Of a stretch of DNA of 64,000 nt, positions 16,260 through 24,243 are shown piece by piece. The notes under the pieces are model-generated. The model did not search any database. It was not told the DNA's origin and saw only the letters and a list, made by a program, of their open reading frames with translations. The stretch is from Streptomyces sp. CB02923 (lineage in GTDB: Bacteria > Actinomycetota > Actinomycetes > Streptomycetales > Streptomycetaceae). The position numbers and the translations under genes are program-made. The stretch is from assembly GCF_001905005.1 (NCBI RefSeq), contig NZ_LWKZ01000024.1:899299-963298 (forward strand), in the 5' to 3' direction. Each line of letters opens with the position of its first letter. Position 1 is the first letter of the stretch.

Positions 16260-17639
16260 ATGGCGGAGCGGCTGGTGGTCATCGGCGGCGACGCGACGGG
16301 GATGTCCGCCGCGTCCCAGGCCCGGCGGCTGAAGAAGCCCACCGAACTGGAGATCGTCGCGTTCGAGCGGGGCCACTTCGCCTCGTACTCCGCCTGCGGC
16401 ATCCCGTACTGGGTCGGCGGGACGGTCGACGGCCCGGACGACCTGATCGCCCGGACGCCGGAGCAGCACCGCGAGCGCGACATCGGCCTGCGGATGCGGA
16501 CCGAGGTCACCGAACTGGACCTGGACCGCGGCCGGGTCCGCACCCGCGACCTGGACGGCGGCGGCACCGAGTCCTGGACCGGCTACGACAAGCTGGTGAT
16601 CGCGACCGGCGCGCGGCCGCTGCGCCCGCCGCTGCCGGGCATCGACGCGCCCGGCGTGCACGGCGTGCAGACCCTGGACGACGGGCAGGCGCTGCTGGAC
16701 ACCCTCCGGGCCGCCGAGGGCACCAAGGCCGTCGTCGTCGGCGCGGGCTACATCGGCGTCGAGATGGCCGAGGCGCTGGTCGCCCGCGGCTACGACGTCA
16801 CCGTCCTGGACCGCGGTAAACAGCCGATGTCCACACTCGACCCCGACATGGGCGAACTGGTCCACGAGGCGATGTGCGGGATGGGCATCGAGACGGTGCG
16901 CGGCGCCGCTGTCACCGGGGTCCGCACCGACGGCTCCGGGCGGGCCTGCGCGGTGACCACCGAGGACGGCGAGTTCCCGGCCGACGTGGTCGTGCTGGGC
17001 CTGGGCGTGCGGCCCGAGACCACCCTCGCCGAGCAGGCCGGGCTGCCGCTCGGCGACACGGGCGGGCTGCTCACCGACCTGTCGATGCGGGTACGCGGCC
17101 AGGACGCCGTGTGGGCCGGCGGGGACTGCGTGGAGGTGCTGGACCTGGTCCTGGGCCGGACCCGGCACATCGCGCTCGGCACCCACGCCAACAAGCACGG
17201 CCAGATCATCGGCTCGAACGTGGCCGGTGACTACGCGACCTTCCCCGGCGTCGTCGGCACCGCCGTCTCCAAGGTCTGCGACCTGGAGATCGCCCGGACC
17301 GGGCTCCTGGAGGAGCAGGCGAAGTCCGTCGGCCTCCAGTACGTCACCGTCACCATCGAGTCGACCAGCCGCGCCGGCTACTACCCGGGCGCCCGCGCGA
17401 TGCGCGTGAAGATGATGGCCGAGCGGCGCACCGGCCGCCTCCTCGGCGTCCAGATCGTCGGCCGGGAGGGCGCGGGCAAGCGCGTGGACGTGGCGGCGGT
17501 GGCGCTCACGGCACGGCTGACGGTCGAGGAGATGACCGCGCTCGACCTCGGCTACGCGCCGCCGTTCTCCCCCGTCTGGGACCCGGTCCTGGTCGCGGCC
17601 CGCAAGGCGGCCGCCGCGGTACGGGCCGCGGCCGGCTGA
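16260..17639 (+). CDS. FAD/NAD(P)-dependent CoA-disulfide reductase-like oxidoreductase
   Basis: A 459-residue flavoprotein of the NADH-oxidase/CoA-disulfide-reductase group. It has an N-terminal FAD motif VVIGGDATGMSAASQARRL, a single redox-active Cys in SYSACGIPYWVGG, the NAD(P) motif VVVGAGYIGVEMAEAL, the second FAD motif VWAGGDCVEV and a C-terminal dimerisation domain. The single Cys replaces the CxxxxC disulfide of classical members, as expected for enzymes using CoA thiol or Nox-like chemistry. ATG 16260 has AAGGGAG just upstream. A pair of CCGTACGGACC copies lies in the 80-base gap before it, but that sequence is common in this genome. Its natural substrate (CoA disulfide, polysulfide or oxygen) is not settled. 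Confidence 0.8.
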   Translation: MAERLVVIGGDATGMSAASQARRLKKPTELEIVAFERGHFASYSACGIPYWVGGTVDGPDDLIARTPEQHRERDIGLRMRTEVTELDLDRGRVRTRDLDGGGTESWTGYDKLVIATGARPLRPPLPGIDAPGVHGVQTLDDGQALLDTLRAAEGTKAVVVGAGYIGVEMAEALVARGYDVTVLDRGKQPMSTLDPDMGELVHEAMCGMGIETVRGAAVTGVRTDGSGRACAVTTEDGEFPADVVVLGLGVRPETTLAEQAGLPLGDTGGLLTDLSMRVRGQDAVWAGGDCVEVLDLVLGRTRHIALGTHANKHGQIIGSNVAGDYATFPGVVGTAVSKVCDLEIARTGLLEEQAKSVGLQYVTVTIESTSRAGYYPGARAMRVKMMAERRTGRLLGVQIVGREGAGKRVDVAAVALTARLTVEEMTALDLGYAPPFSPVWDPVLVAARKAAAAVRAAAG

Positions 17640-17646
17640 GTGCGAC

Positions 17647-17670
17647 GGGCCGCCGGGGCTCCGGCGGCCC
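17647..17670. terminator. Bidirectional terminator between convergent genes
   Basis: GGGCCGCCGG (17647-17656) and CCGGCGGCCC (17661-17670) form a perfect 10-base stem with a GGCT loop. It separates the flavoprotein gene from hemE and can end both. Confidence 0.6.
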
Positions 17671-17676
17671 GCCCGC

Positions 17677-18744
17677 TCAACGCGCCGTCTGCTCGTGGAC
17701 GTACTCGACGAGGTGGGTCAGGGCGGCCGGGTCGGTGTTCGGCAGCACGCCGTGGCCCAGGTTGAAGATGTGGCCCTCCAGGCCGGCGGCGGCGTCCAGC
17801 ACCTCGCGGGCCTTGGTCCGCACGGCCTCGCGCGGCGCGAACAGCACGGCGGGGTCGATGTTGCCCTGGAGCGTCTTGCCGGAGCCGACCCGGCGGGCCG
17901 CCTCGTCCATCGGGACGCGCCAGTCGACACCGACGACGTCCGCGCCCGCCTCGCCCATCAGGCCCAGCAGCTCACCGGTGCCGACACCGAAGTGGATGCG
18001 CGGAACGCCGTACCCGGACACCGCCTCGAAGACCTTGGCGGAGGCCGGCATGACGGAGCGCCGGTAGTCGGCCGGGGCCAGCGCGCCCACCCAGGAGTCG
18101 AAGAGCTGCACGGCGCTCGCGCCCGCCTCGATCTGCACCTTGAGGAACGCGGAGGTGATGCCGGCCAGGCGGTCGAGCAGGTCGGCCCACAGCTGCGGGT
18201 CGCCGTACATCATCGCCTTGGTGTGCTCGTGGTTGCGCGACGGGCCGCCCTCGACGAGGTAGCTGGCGAGGGTGAAGGGCGCGCCGGCGAAGCCGATGAG
18301 GGGGGTGCTGCCCAGCTCGCCGACGAGCATCCGCACGGCCTCGGTGACGTAGGTGACGTCGCCCGGCTCCAGCGCGCGCAGCTGCTCCAGGTCGGCGCGG
18401 GTACGGATCGGCTTCTCGACGACCGGCCCGACGCCCGGCTTGATGTCCAGGTCGATGCCGATGGCCTTCAGCGGGACGACGATGTCGCTGAAGTAGATCG
18501 CCGCGTCGACGCCGTGCCGGCGGACCGGCTGGAGGGTGATCTCGGTGACCAGCTCCGGCATCATGCAGGACTCCAGCATCGCGGTGCCCTCGCGGACCTT
18601 GCGGTACTCGGGCAGCGACCGCCCCGCCTGGCGCATGAACCACACCGGTGTGTGCGGCACCGGCTCCCGCCGGCAGGCCTTGAGGAAGGCCGAGTCGTAC
18701 GTACCGGTCTGCTGCTGGCCCGTCGGGCGGTCGTTGGCGCTCAC
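17677..18744 (-). CDS. hemE: Uroporphyrinogen III decarboxylase
   Basis: A 355-residue cytoplasmic enzyme that removes four carboxyl groups from uroporphyrinogen III to make coproporphyrinogen III. The N-terminal signature PVWFMRQAGRSLPEYRKVR is diagnostic, and further motifs include YFSDIVVPLKAIGIDLDI, GFAGAPFTLASYLVEGGPSRN and FNLGHGVLPNTDP. The start is GTG 18744 (VSANDRPTG...), giving the usual length; the reading frame stays open to 19383 but that region is the opposite-strand DUF3000 gene. It lies 6 kb from hemQ/hemY, so this haem step is not in their operon. Confidence 0.93.
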   Translation of the reverse strand: MSANDRPTGQQQTGTYDSAFLKACRREPVPHTPVWFMRQAGRSLPEYRKVREGTAMLESCMMPELVTEITLQPVRRHGVDAAIYFSDIVVPLKAIGIDLDIKPGVGPVVEKPIRTRADLEQLRALEPGDVTYVTEAVRMLVGELGSTPLIGFAGAPFTLASYLVEGGPSRNHEHTKAMMYGDPQLWADLLDRLAGITSAFLKVQIEAGASAVQLFDSWVGALAPADYRRSVMPASAKVFEAVSGYGVPRIHFGVGTGELLGLMGEAGADVVGVDWRVPMDEAARRVGSGKTLQGNIDPAVLFAPREAVRTKAREVLDAAAGLEGHIFNLGHGVLPNTDPAALTHLVEYVHEQTAR

Positions 18745-18846
18745 GCACCAAATCTTCGCACGCGCGCGAGGGCGCCTCCGAATGGGCGACGCGCGCACCG
18801 GGTGTCCTCCCTCACCGAGCGGCTCCTTCCGCCTAACCTTCCGGGC

Positions 18847-19503
18847 ATGGCTGCGGCTCACGAACACCTCGCGGACAGCGCGGACAACGTCCCCATCCCC
18901 TTCCGTCAGGCGGTCGAGGCGCTCCGCACGGCACGGCTGCGCCCAGAGATCGAGATCGAGCCGACGCCCGCGCCCAAGCGCCTCGCGCCCTACGCGTACG
19001 CGCTGGAGGCGGCGGTCGTCGAGCCGGGCACCGGCCCCGACGGGGAGGACACGGATCTGGCCGACGGGAGACTGGTGCTGCTGCACGACCCGGACGGGCA
19101 CGCCGCGTGGAAGGGCACCTTCCGCGTGGTGACGCTGGCGCGCGCCGAGCTGGAGCCGGAGATGGGCTCCGACCCGCTGCTGCCGGAGGTGTCCTGGTCC
19201 TGGCTGACGGGGGCCCTGGACGCCCGCGGCGTACGGTACGGAGAGCCCAGCGGCACGGTCACGCGGGCCAGTTCGCACTACTTCGGCGGGCTCGCGGACC
19301 GCGCCCCGGCGACCCAGATCGAGATGCGCGCCTCGTGGACCCCGGAGGAGGGGCAGGGCGGCGTGCCGGATCTCGCGGCCCACCTCTGCGCGTGGTGCGA
19401 CCTGCTGTGCCAGGTGGCGGGGCTGCCGCCGGTCACTTCCGAGCCGTCACCGCGCGGCGGCGTCGTACCGCTGCCGCAGCGCCGGGGGCCGCAGCCGCGC
19501 TGA
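18847..19503 (+). CDS. DUF3000 domain protein
   Basis: A 218-residue soluble protein of the DUF3000 family, conserved in actinobacteria next to hemE. It begins with a helical segment VPIPFRQAVEALRTARLRPE, followed by a mostly beta-strand domain ending in a Cys-containing helix (HLCAWCDLLCQVAG). No signal peptide, and no known activity. ATG 18847 lacks a strong Shine-Dalgarno and is close to the divergent hemE start, so the transcript may have a short leader. The gap to whiI (19504-19912) has no other gene. Confidence 0.75.
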   Translation: MAAAHEHLADSADNVPIPFRQAVEALRTARLRPEIEIEPTPAPKRLAPYAYALEAAVVEPGTGPDGEDTDLADGRLVLLHDPDGHAAWKGTFRVVTLARAELEPEMGSDPLLPEVSWSWLTGALDARGVRYGEPSGTVTRASSHYFGGLADRAPATQIEMRASWTPEEGQGGVPDLAAHLCAWCDLLCQVAGLPPVTSEPSPRGGVVPLPQRRGPQPR

Positions 19504-19801
19504 TGCGCCCGGCGGGCGGACGCGCCGGGGAGCGCGCGCGTCCGTCCGCGCTCCGGCGCGAGGGCGCGCCCGCCCGCGTACGGCAGTGCGGAGCGACGTG
19601 CGGCAGCACTGCCCGGTGCTGCCGCACCCCCACCGGCGCGTGACCGCGCTCCCCGCCCCGCCTCCTGACAGAGCGCCAGTTTCCGGCCTGCTCGGCGACG
19701 CTCGAACGGTTTCACGGCAACCTTCCGCCGCCGGATCACTCCAAAGTCGATCAAGCGACCGATTTGCCCGAAATGAACCTAACTAAGTTGAGATCAAACT
19801 C

Positions 19802-19829
19802 TAAAGTCGGGCCGGTTTGATGCCGAAGA
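19802..19829 (+). promoter_or_regulatory. Sigma-WhiG-type promoter upstream of whiI
   Basis: TAAA (19802-19805), a 16-base spacer and GCCGAAGA (19822-19829) match the flagellar/WhiG-type pattern TAAA-N15/16-GCCGATAA with one central difference. The predicted start lies near 19836, about 75 bases before the whiI GTG. In S. coelicolor whiI is transcribed by sigma-WhiG, so the position and gene agree. Confidence 0.7.
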
Positions 19830-19912
19830 GGTCAGTGACCCTTCAAAGACGGAGTATTCCGACTCGCCCCCAAATGTCGGCACCCGTCCCGCCACTCCCC
19901 CCAGGAGGCCCG

Positions 19913-20575
19913 GTGTCAGTTCTCCTCGAGCAACCTTCGAGCCTGGTCGCCTACCGCCCGAACAAGCCGACGGCCATGGTCGTCGTGGCCGACCCTCGCG
20001 TCCGCTCCACCGTCACCCGCCACCTGTGGGCCCTCGGAGTACGTGACGTGATCGAGGCGTCGTCCATCGCGGAGGCCCGTCCCCGCGTCGGCAGCCCGCG
20101 CGACATCTGCGTTGCCGACGTCCACCTGCCCGACGGCTCCGGCCTGACCCTGCTGTCCGAGACCCGGGCCGCGGGGTGGCCCAACGGCCTCGCCCTCTCC
20201 GCCGCCGACGACATCGGCGCCGTACGCAACGCCCTGGCCGGCGGCGTCAAGGGATACGTCGTCACCGGCACCCGCACGAACCTCGGCCTGCCGGGCCGCC
20301 CCGGCGCCGCGCCCATCGGCGCCAACGCCGCCCGGATGCACCGCCGCCCCCCGGGCGCCCCCGGCCACCCGGGCGGCTACCGCGAACTGTCCGGACGCGA
20401 GGTCGAGGTGCTGCGGCTGGTTGCGGAGGGCCAGTCCAACAAGGCCATCGGCGTCTCGATGGGCCTGTCGGCGCTGACCGTCAAGAGCCACCTCGCCCGG
20501 ATCGCCCGCAAGCTGGGCACCGGCGACCGGGCCGGCATGGTCGCCGTGGCCCTGCGTACCGGCATCATCCACTGA
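19913..20575 (+). CDS. whiI: Orphan LuxR/NarL-type response regulator WhiI
   Basis: A 220-residue orphan response regulator needed for sporulation septation and spore maturation in Streptomyces. Receiver residues 1-110 are followed by a NarL/LuxR HTH (YRELSGREVEVLRLVAEGQSNKAIG, helix-turn-helix LTVKSHLARIARKLG). The receiver is degenerate: the usual acidic pair is reduced (VVVADPRVR), and the Lys after strand 5 is replaced by 'VVTGT', although Asp in VADVHLPDGSG remains. This matches WhiI, which is not thought to be controlled by standard phosphorylation. GTG 19913 follows AGGAGG at 19903, so the longer open frame from 19817 is rejected. No kinase gene is nearby. The identification also rests on neighbours (hemE, DUF3000 before; rnd after). 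Confidence 0.87.
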   Translation: MSVLLEQPSSLVAYRPNKPTAMVVVADPRVRSTVTRHLWALGVRDVIEASSIAEARPRVGSPRDICVADVHLPDGSGLTLLSETRAAGWPNGLALSAADDIGAVRNALAGGVKGYVVTGTRTNLGLPGRPGAAPIGANAARMHRRPPGAPGHPGGYRELSGREVEVLRLVAEGQSNKAIGVSMGLSALTVKSHLARIARKLGTGDRAGMVAVALRTGIIH

Positions 20576-20601
20576 TTCCCGACCCCCGAAGACCGCCTCA
20601 C

Positions 20602-20631
20602 GCCCGTCGAGGGAACGTTCCCTCGGCGGGC
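20602..20631 (+). terminator. Hairpin terminator after whiI
   Basis: GCCCGTCGAGGGAA (20602-20615) and TTCCCTCGGCGGGC (20618-20631) pair over 14 bases with one G-U mismatch and a 2-base centre. The core CGAGGGAACGTTCCCTCG is a perfect palindrome. Confidence 0.6.
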
Positions 20632-20659
20632 GCCGTGCATACACAGATACCCTTGACTG

Positions 20660-21934
20660 GTGACCGACGCCCAAAAGACCGCAGAAGACTCGACACTGCG
20701 AACATCCGGAGACTCCCCTCCGGACACCCGCCCGGCGCCGGTCCCTCTACTGGAACCGCGCGAAGGCACCCCCGCCGTGACCGCGACGGCCGAGGAACTT
20801 GCCGAAGTCGTGTCGGCCTTCGCGGCCGGTACGGGCCCGGTGGCGGTGGACGCCGAGCGGGCCTCCGGCTACCGCTACGGCCAGCGCGCCTACCTCGTAC
20901 AGCTACGCCGCGAAGGCGCGGGCAGCGTACTGATCGACCCGGTCGGCTGCCCCGACCTCTCGGCCCTGGGCGAAGCCGTCGCCGACGCCGAGTGGGTCCT
21001 GCACGCCGCCACGCAGGACCTCCCCTGCCTGCGCGACATAGGCATGATCCCCGCCCGCCTCTTCGACACCGAGCTGGCCGGCCGCCTCGCGGGCTTCGCC
21101 CGGGTCGGCCTCGGCGCGATGGTGGAGAACGTCCTCGGCTACGCCCTGGAGAAGGGCCACTCCGCCGTGGACTGGTCCACCCGCCCGCTGCCGGAGCCCT
21201 GGCTGCGCTACGCCGCGCTCGACGTCGAGCTGCTGGTGGACCTGCGCGACGCCCTAGAAGAAGAACTGGGACGGCAGGGCAAGCTGGAATGGGCCCACCA
21301 GGAGTTCGCGGCCATCGCCGCCGCTCCCCCGGCCCCGCCCCGCAAGGACCCCTGGCGCCGCACGTCCGGCATGCACAAGGTGCGCCGCCGCCGGCAGATG
21401 GCCGTCGTACGGGAACTGTGGACCGCGCGGGACCAGGTCGCCCAGCGGCGCGACGTCTCGCCGGGCAAGGTGCTCGGCGACGCCGCCATCGTCGAAGCCG
21501 CACTCAACCTGCCCCCGAACGCGCACGCGCTCGCCGGGCTCAACGGCTTCGGGCACCGCATGGGCCGCCGCCAGCTGGAGCAGTGGCAGGCCGCCGTGGA
21601 CCGGGCCCGCGCCCTGCCGGACAGCGAGCTGCCGCAGCCCGGCCAGGCACTGAACGGTCCGCCGCCGCCCCGCTCGTGGGCCGACAAGGACCCGGCCGCC
21701 GCGGCCCGGCTGTCCGCCGCCCGCGCCGCGGTGACCGCGCTGGCCGAGGACCTCAACCTCCCCCAGGAGAACCTGATCACCCCCGACACCGTGCGGCGCC
21801 TGTGCTGGGAGCCGCCCGCCGAGCCCACCGAGGAAGCGGTCGCCGACGTACTGACCGGCCACGGCGCCCGCCCCTGGCAGGTCGAACAGGTCGCCCCGAT
21901 CCTCACCGAGGCCCTGCACACACCCGGAGCCTGA
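20660..21934 (+). CDS. rnd: Ribonuclease D
   Basis: A 424-residue 3'-5' exoribonuclease that trims tRNA and other structured RNA. The DEDD exonuclease domain (about 60-210) carries VAVDAERASGYRYGQ (D and E), VLHAATQDLPCLRDIG, LFDTELAGRLAG and the last acidic group in WLRYAALDVELLVDLRDALEEEL. An HRDC-type helical domain follows (about 245-320) and a C-terminal helical region extends it. GTG 20660 has no clear Shine-Dalgarno, and a possible -10 lies just upstream, so leaderless transcription is possible. It follows whiI, as in S. coelicolor. Confidence 0.9.
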   Translation: MTDAQKTAEDSTLRTSGDSPPDTRPAPVPLLEPREGTPAVTATAEELAEVVSAFAAGTGPVAVDAERASGYRYGQRAYLVQLRREGAGSVLIDPVGCPDLSALGEAVADAEWVLHAATQDLPCLRDIGMIPARLFDTELAGRLAGFARVGLGAMVENVLGYALEKGHSAVDWSTRPLPEPWLRYAALDVELLVDLRDALEEELGRQGKLEWAHQEFAAIAAAPPAPPRKDPWRRTSGMHKVRRRRQMAVVRELWTARDQVAQRRDVSPGKVLGDAAIVEAALNLPPNAHALAGLNGFGHRMGRRQLEQWQAAVDRARALPDSELPQPGQALNGPPPPRSWADKDPAAAARLSAARAAVTALAEDLNLPQENLITPDTVRRLCWEPPAEPTEEAVADVLTGHGARPWQVEQVAPILTEALHTPGA

Positions 21935-21940
21935 TCCTCC

Positions 21941-21971
21941 GGGGGCGGACCGGGCATCCCGGCCCGCCCCC
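21941..21971. terminator. Bidirectional terminator after rnd
   Basis: Fourteen-base arms (GGGGGCGGACCGGG and CCCGGCCCGCCCCC) pair with one mismatch around a CAT loop, between rnd and the convergent lipoprotein gene. Confidence 0.65.
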
Positions 21972-21977
21972 GCCGGC

Positions 21978-22646
21978 TCAGTCCCGGTCGACGTGCTCGC
22001 GCAGGACCTTCCGGTTCATCGCGTCCACGTCGTACGTGGTCTTGTTCCAGTCGTTCCCGGTCACCACGTCCACCGACCAGATCTCCTTCTTCTGGTCATT
22101 GGTGTCCAGCTCCACGGCGGTGACCGTGCCGCTCTTCTTCCCGGTCGCCGTCTGCGCGGCCTGCTGCGCCGTGACGGTGGCCCGGCCGAGCCGGTCGGCC
22201 AGCTTCTTCCGGTCGTCGCCGTCCTCGTCCCCGGTCCGCGGCTTGTCCGCCTTCCCGGACACCGCGTCGACCCGCACGGTGCTCTCCGCCCCGTCCGAGG
22301 CCGCCACCTTGGCGTGCCACTCCGGCTTCCCGCCGGCCCCGCGCTTCAGCTCCACCGACACCGGCTTCGAACCCGCCACAGCCCCGGTGGCCGCCTTCAG
22401 CGCCTGGTCATACGAAATCTTGGCCTCGGGAACGAGAGCCTTGCGCGACCGCTGGTCCTCGGTCATCCCCGCCGAGGACCCCCCAGCCGACGGCGAACCC
22501 CCCGAAGCCGAGGCCGATGCCGATGTCGAGGCCGAAGGCGAGGCCGCCCCCTGCCCTCCCCCGTCGTCATCCCCACACCCGGCCAGCACAGCCCCCGCCA
22601 CCGCGACAGCACACACAGCCCCAGCAGCCCGAACACGTTTGGTCAT
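21978..22646 (-). CDS. PepSY-domain lipoprotein
   Basis: A 222-residue lipoprotein with signal sequence and lipobox LAGC (about residues 20-25), an Ala/Ser-rich linker, then two PepSY-like beta-alpha units: 'ISYDQALKAATGAVAGSKPVSVEL' with 'AESTVRVDAVSGKA', and 'VTAQQAAQTATGKKSGTVTAVEL' with 'TTYDVDAMNRKV'. PepSY units are thought to inhibit or regulate secreted proteases; the target is unknown. ATG 22646 follows GAGGAG at 8 bases, so the longer frame to 22763 is rejected. It is divergent from fadA; the 376-base gap between them holds no other gene. Confidence 0.75.
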   Translation of the reverse strand: MTKRVRAAGAVCAVAVAGAVLAGCGDDDGGGQGAASPSASTSASASASGGSPSAGGSSAGMTEDQRSRKALVPEAKISYDQALKAATGAVAGSKPVSVELKRGAGGKPEWHAKVAASDGAESTVRVDAVSGKADKPRTGDEDGDDRKKLADRLGRATVTAQQAAQTATGKKSGTVTAVELDTNDQKKEIWSVDVVTGNDWNKTTYDVDAMNRKVLREHVDRD

Positions 22647-22938
22647 GCCTGCGCTCCTCTCCGCATCCATAGCCGCACCATACGACCGCAATACGCCACA
22701 ATCCCCCCTCAAGCCGCGCATCCGGCCGACACCACCACCCCGGGTGCCCGGAACACGATCCACTCACGCACAGGGACGGGCCGGTGAACCACAACGGCGG
22801 GAAACCCGGCCCGCCGCGCAGGGGCGGACCACCCGGCCCAACGCGCACAACCCGCACCCCCACCAGCCCAAACCCCCACGCCGGCGCAGTCGGCATTGTG
22901 ACCTTCACCGCTTACCCCGATGGGGGTGGGCAGCCTGG

Positions 22939-22952
22939 TTACCCGCAAGTAG
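22939..22952. promoter_or_regulatory. Possible TetR-type operator upstream of fadA
   Basis: TTACCCGCAAGTAG is a partial dyad (TAC....GTA) about 70 bases before the fadA GTG, next to a TAGCAT that could serve as a -10. It could be a TetR-family site for fatty-acid control; this is weak evidence. Confidence 0.25.
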
Positions 22953-23022
22953 CATGAGACACGTGACGCGCCCCCCGGGCGCGCCCGCAGCAGTGCCACC
23001 CCGCACCTGGAGGAGAGCCAAC

Positions 23023-24243
23023 GTGCCTCGTACCGCTAGGGACGTCGTCTTCGTCGACGGCGTCCGCACCCCGTTCGGCAAGGCGGGCCCGAAGGGCATC
23101 TACCACGAGACCCGCGCCGACGACCTGGTCGTCAAGTGCATCCGGGAGCTGCTGCGCCGCAACCCGGACCTCGACCCGGCCCGTATCGACGAGGTCGCCC
23201 TCGCCGCCACGACCCAGATCGGCGACCAGGGCCTGACCCTGGGCCGTACCGCCGGCATCCTCGCCGGCCTCCCGCAGTCCGTCCCCGGCTTCTCCGTGGA
23301 CCGGATGTGCGCCGGTGCCATGACCGCCGTGACGAGCATCGCCGGCGGCGTCTCCTTCGGTGCGTACGACATCGCCGTGGCCGGCGGCGTCGAGCACATG
23401 GGCCGCCACCCCATGGGCGAGGGCGTCGACCCCAACCCCCGCTTCGTCTCGGAGAAGCTGGTCGACCAGTCCGCCCTCTTCATGGGCATGACGGCGGAGA
23501 ACCTCCACGACCGCCTCCCCCACCTCACCAAGCAGCGCGCCGACGCCTACGCGGTCCGCAGCCAGGAGAAGGCCGCCAAGGCGTACGCCGACGGCAAGAT
23601 CCAGGCCGACCTGGTGCCGATCTCGGTACGCCGTACCAACGCGGAGGCCGGCGAGACCGGCTGGGGCCTGGCGACCGCCGACGAGCCGATGCGACCGGGC
23701 ACGACCCTCGAAAACCTGGCGGGCCTCAAGACGCCCTTCCGCCCGCACGGCCGCGTCACCGCCGGCAACGCGGCGGGCCTGAACGACGGCGCCACCGCCT
23801 CCCTGATCGCCGCCGAGGACGTGGCCCGCGAGCTGGGCCTGCCCGTCAAGATGCGCCTGGTGGACTACGCCTTCGCGGGCGTCGAGCCCGAGGTCATGGG
23901 CATCGGCCCGGTCCCGGCGACCGAGAAGGCGCTGGCCAAGGCCGGCCTCTCGATCGACGACATCGGCCTGTTCGAGATCAACGAGGCGTTCGCCGTCCAG
24001 GTGCTGTCGCTGCTCGACCACTACGGCATCGCGGACGACGACCCGCGCGTCAACCAGTACGGCGGCGCCATCGCCTACGGTCACCCCCTCGCCTCCTCCG
24101 GCGTGCGTCTGATGACGCAGCTGGCCCGGCAGTTCGAGGAGCAGCCGCAGGTCCGTTACGGCATCACCACCATGTGCGTCGGCTTCGGCATGGGCGGCAC
24201 GGTCATCTGGGAGAACCCGCACTTCGAGGGAGCAGGCAAGTGA
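23023..24243 (+). CDS. fadA: Acetyl-CoA C-acyltransferase (beta-oxidation thiolase)
   Basis: A 406-residue thiolase catalysing the last beta-oxidation step, 3-ketoacyl-CoA + CoA to acetyl-CoA and a shorter acyl-CoA. Active-site motifs: VDRMCAGAMTAV (nucleophilic Cys), the His motif GGAIAYGHPLASSGVRL, and the C-terminal Cys in TTMCVGFGMGG. A GGAGGAGAG site precedes GTG 23023. The TGA overlaps the next start (GTGA), so FadA and FadB are coupled. The pair forms the trifunctional complex expected in Streptomyces (SCO6027-SCO6026 order). Confidence 0.9.
   Translation: MPRTARDVVFVDGVRTPFGKAGPKGIYHETRADDLVVKCIRELLRRNPDLDPARIDEVALAATTQIGDQGLTLGRTAGILAGLPQSVPGFSVDRMCAGAMTAVTSIAGGVSFGAYDIAVAGGVEHMGRHPMGEGVDPNPRFVSEKLVDQSALFMGMTAENLHDRLPHLTKQRADAYAVRSQEKAAKAYADGKIQADLVPISVRRTNAEAGETGWGLATADEPMRPGTTLENLAGLKTPFRPHGRVTAGNAAGLNDGATASLIAAEDVARELGLPVKMRLVDYAFAGVEPEVMGIGPVPATEKALAKAGLSIDDIGLFEINEAFAVQVLSLLDHYGIADDDPRVNQYGGAIAYGHPLASSGVRLMTQLARQFEEQPQVRYGITTMCVGFGMGGTVIWENPHFEGAGK

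Noticed and set aside
18745..19383. Extended N-terminus of hemE
   Set aside because: The sequence is antisense to DUF3000 and shows no family match; a normal-length HemE starts at 18744.
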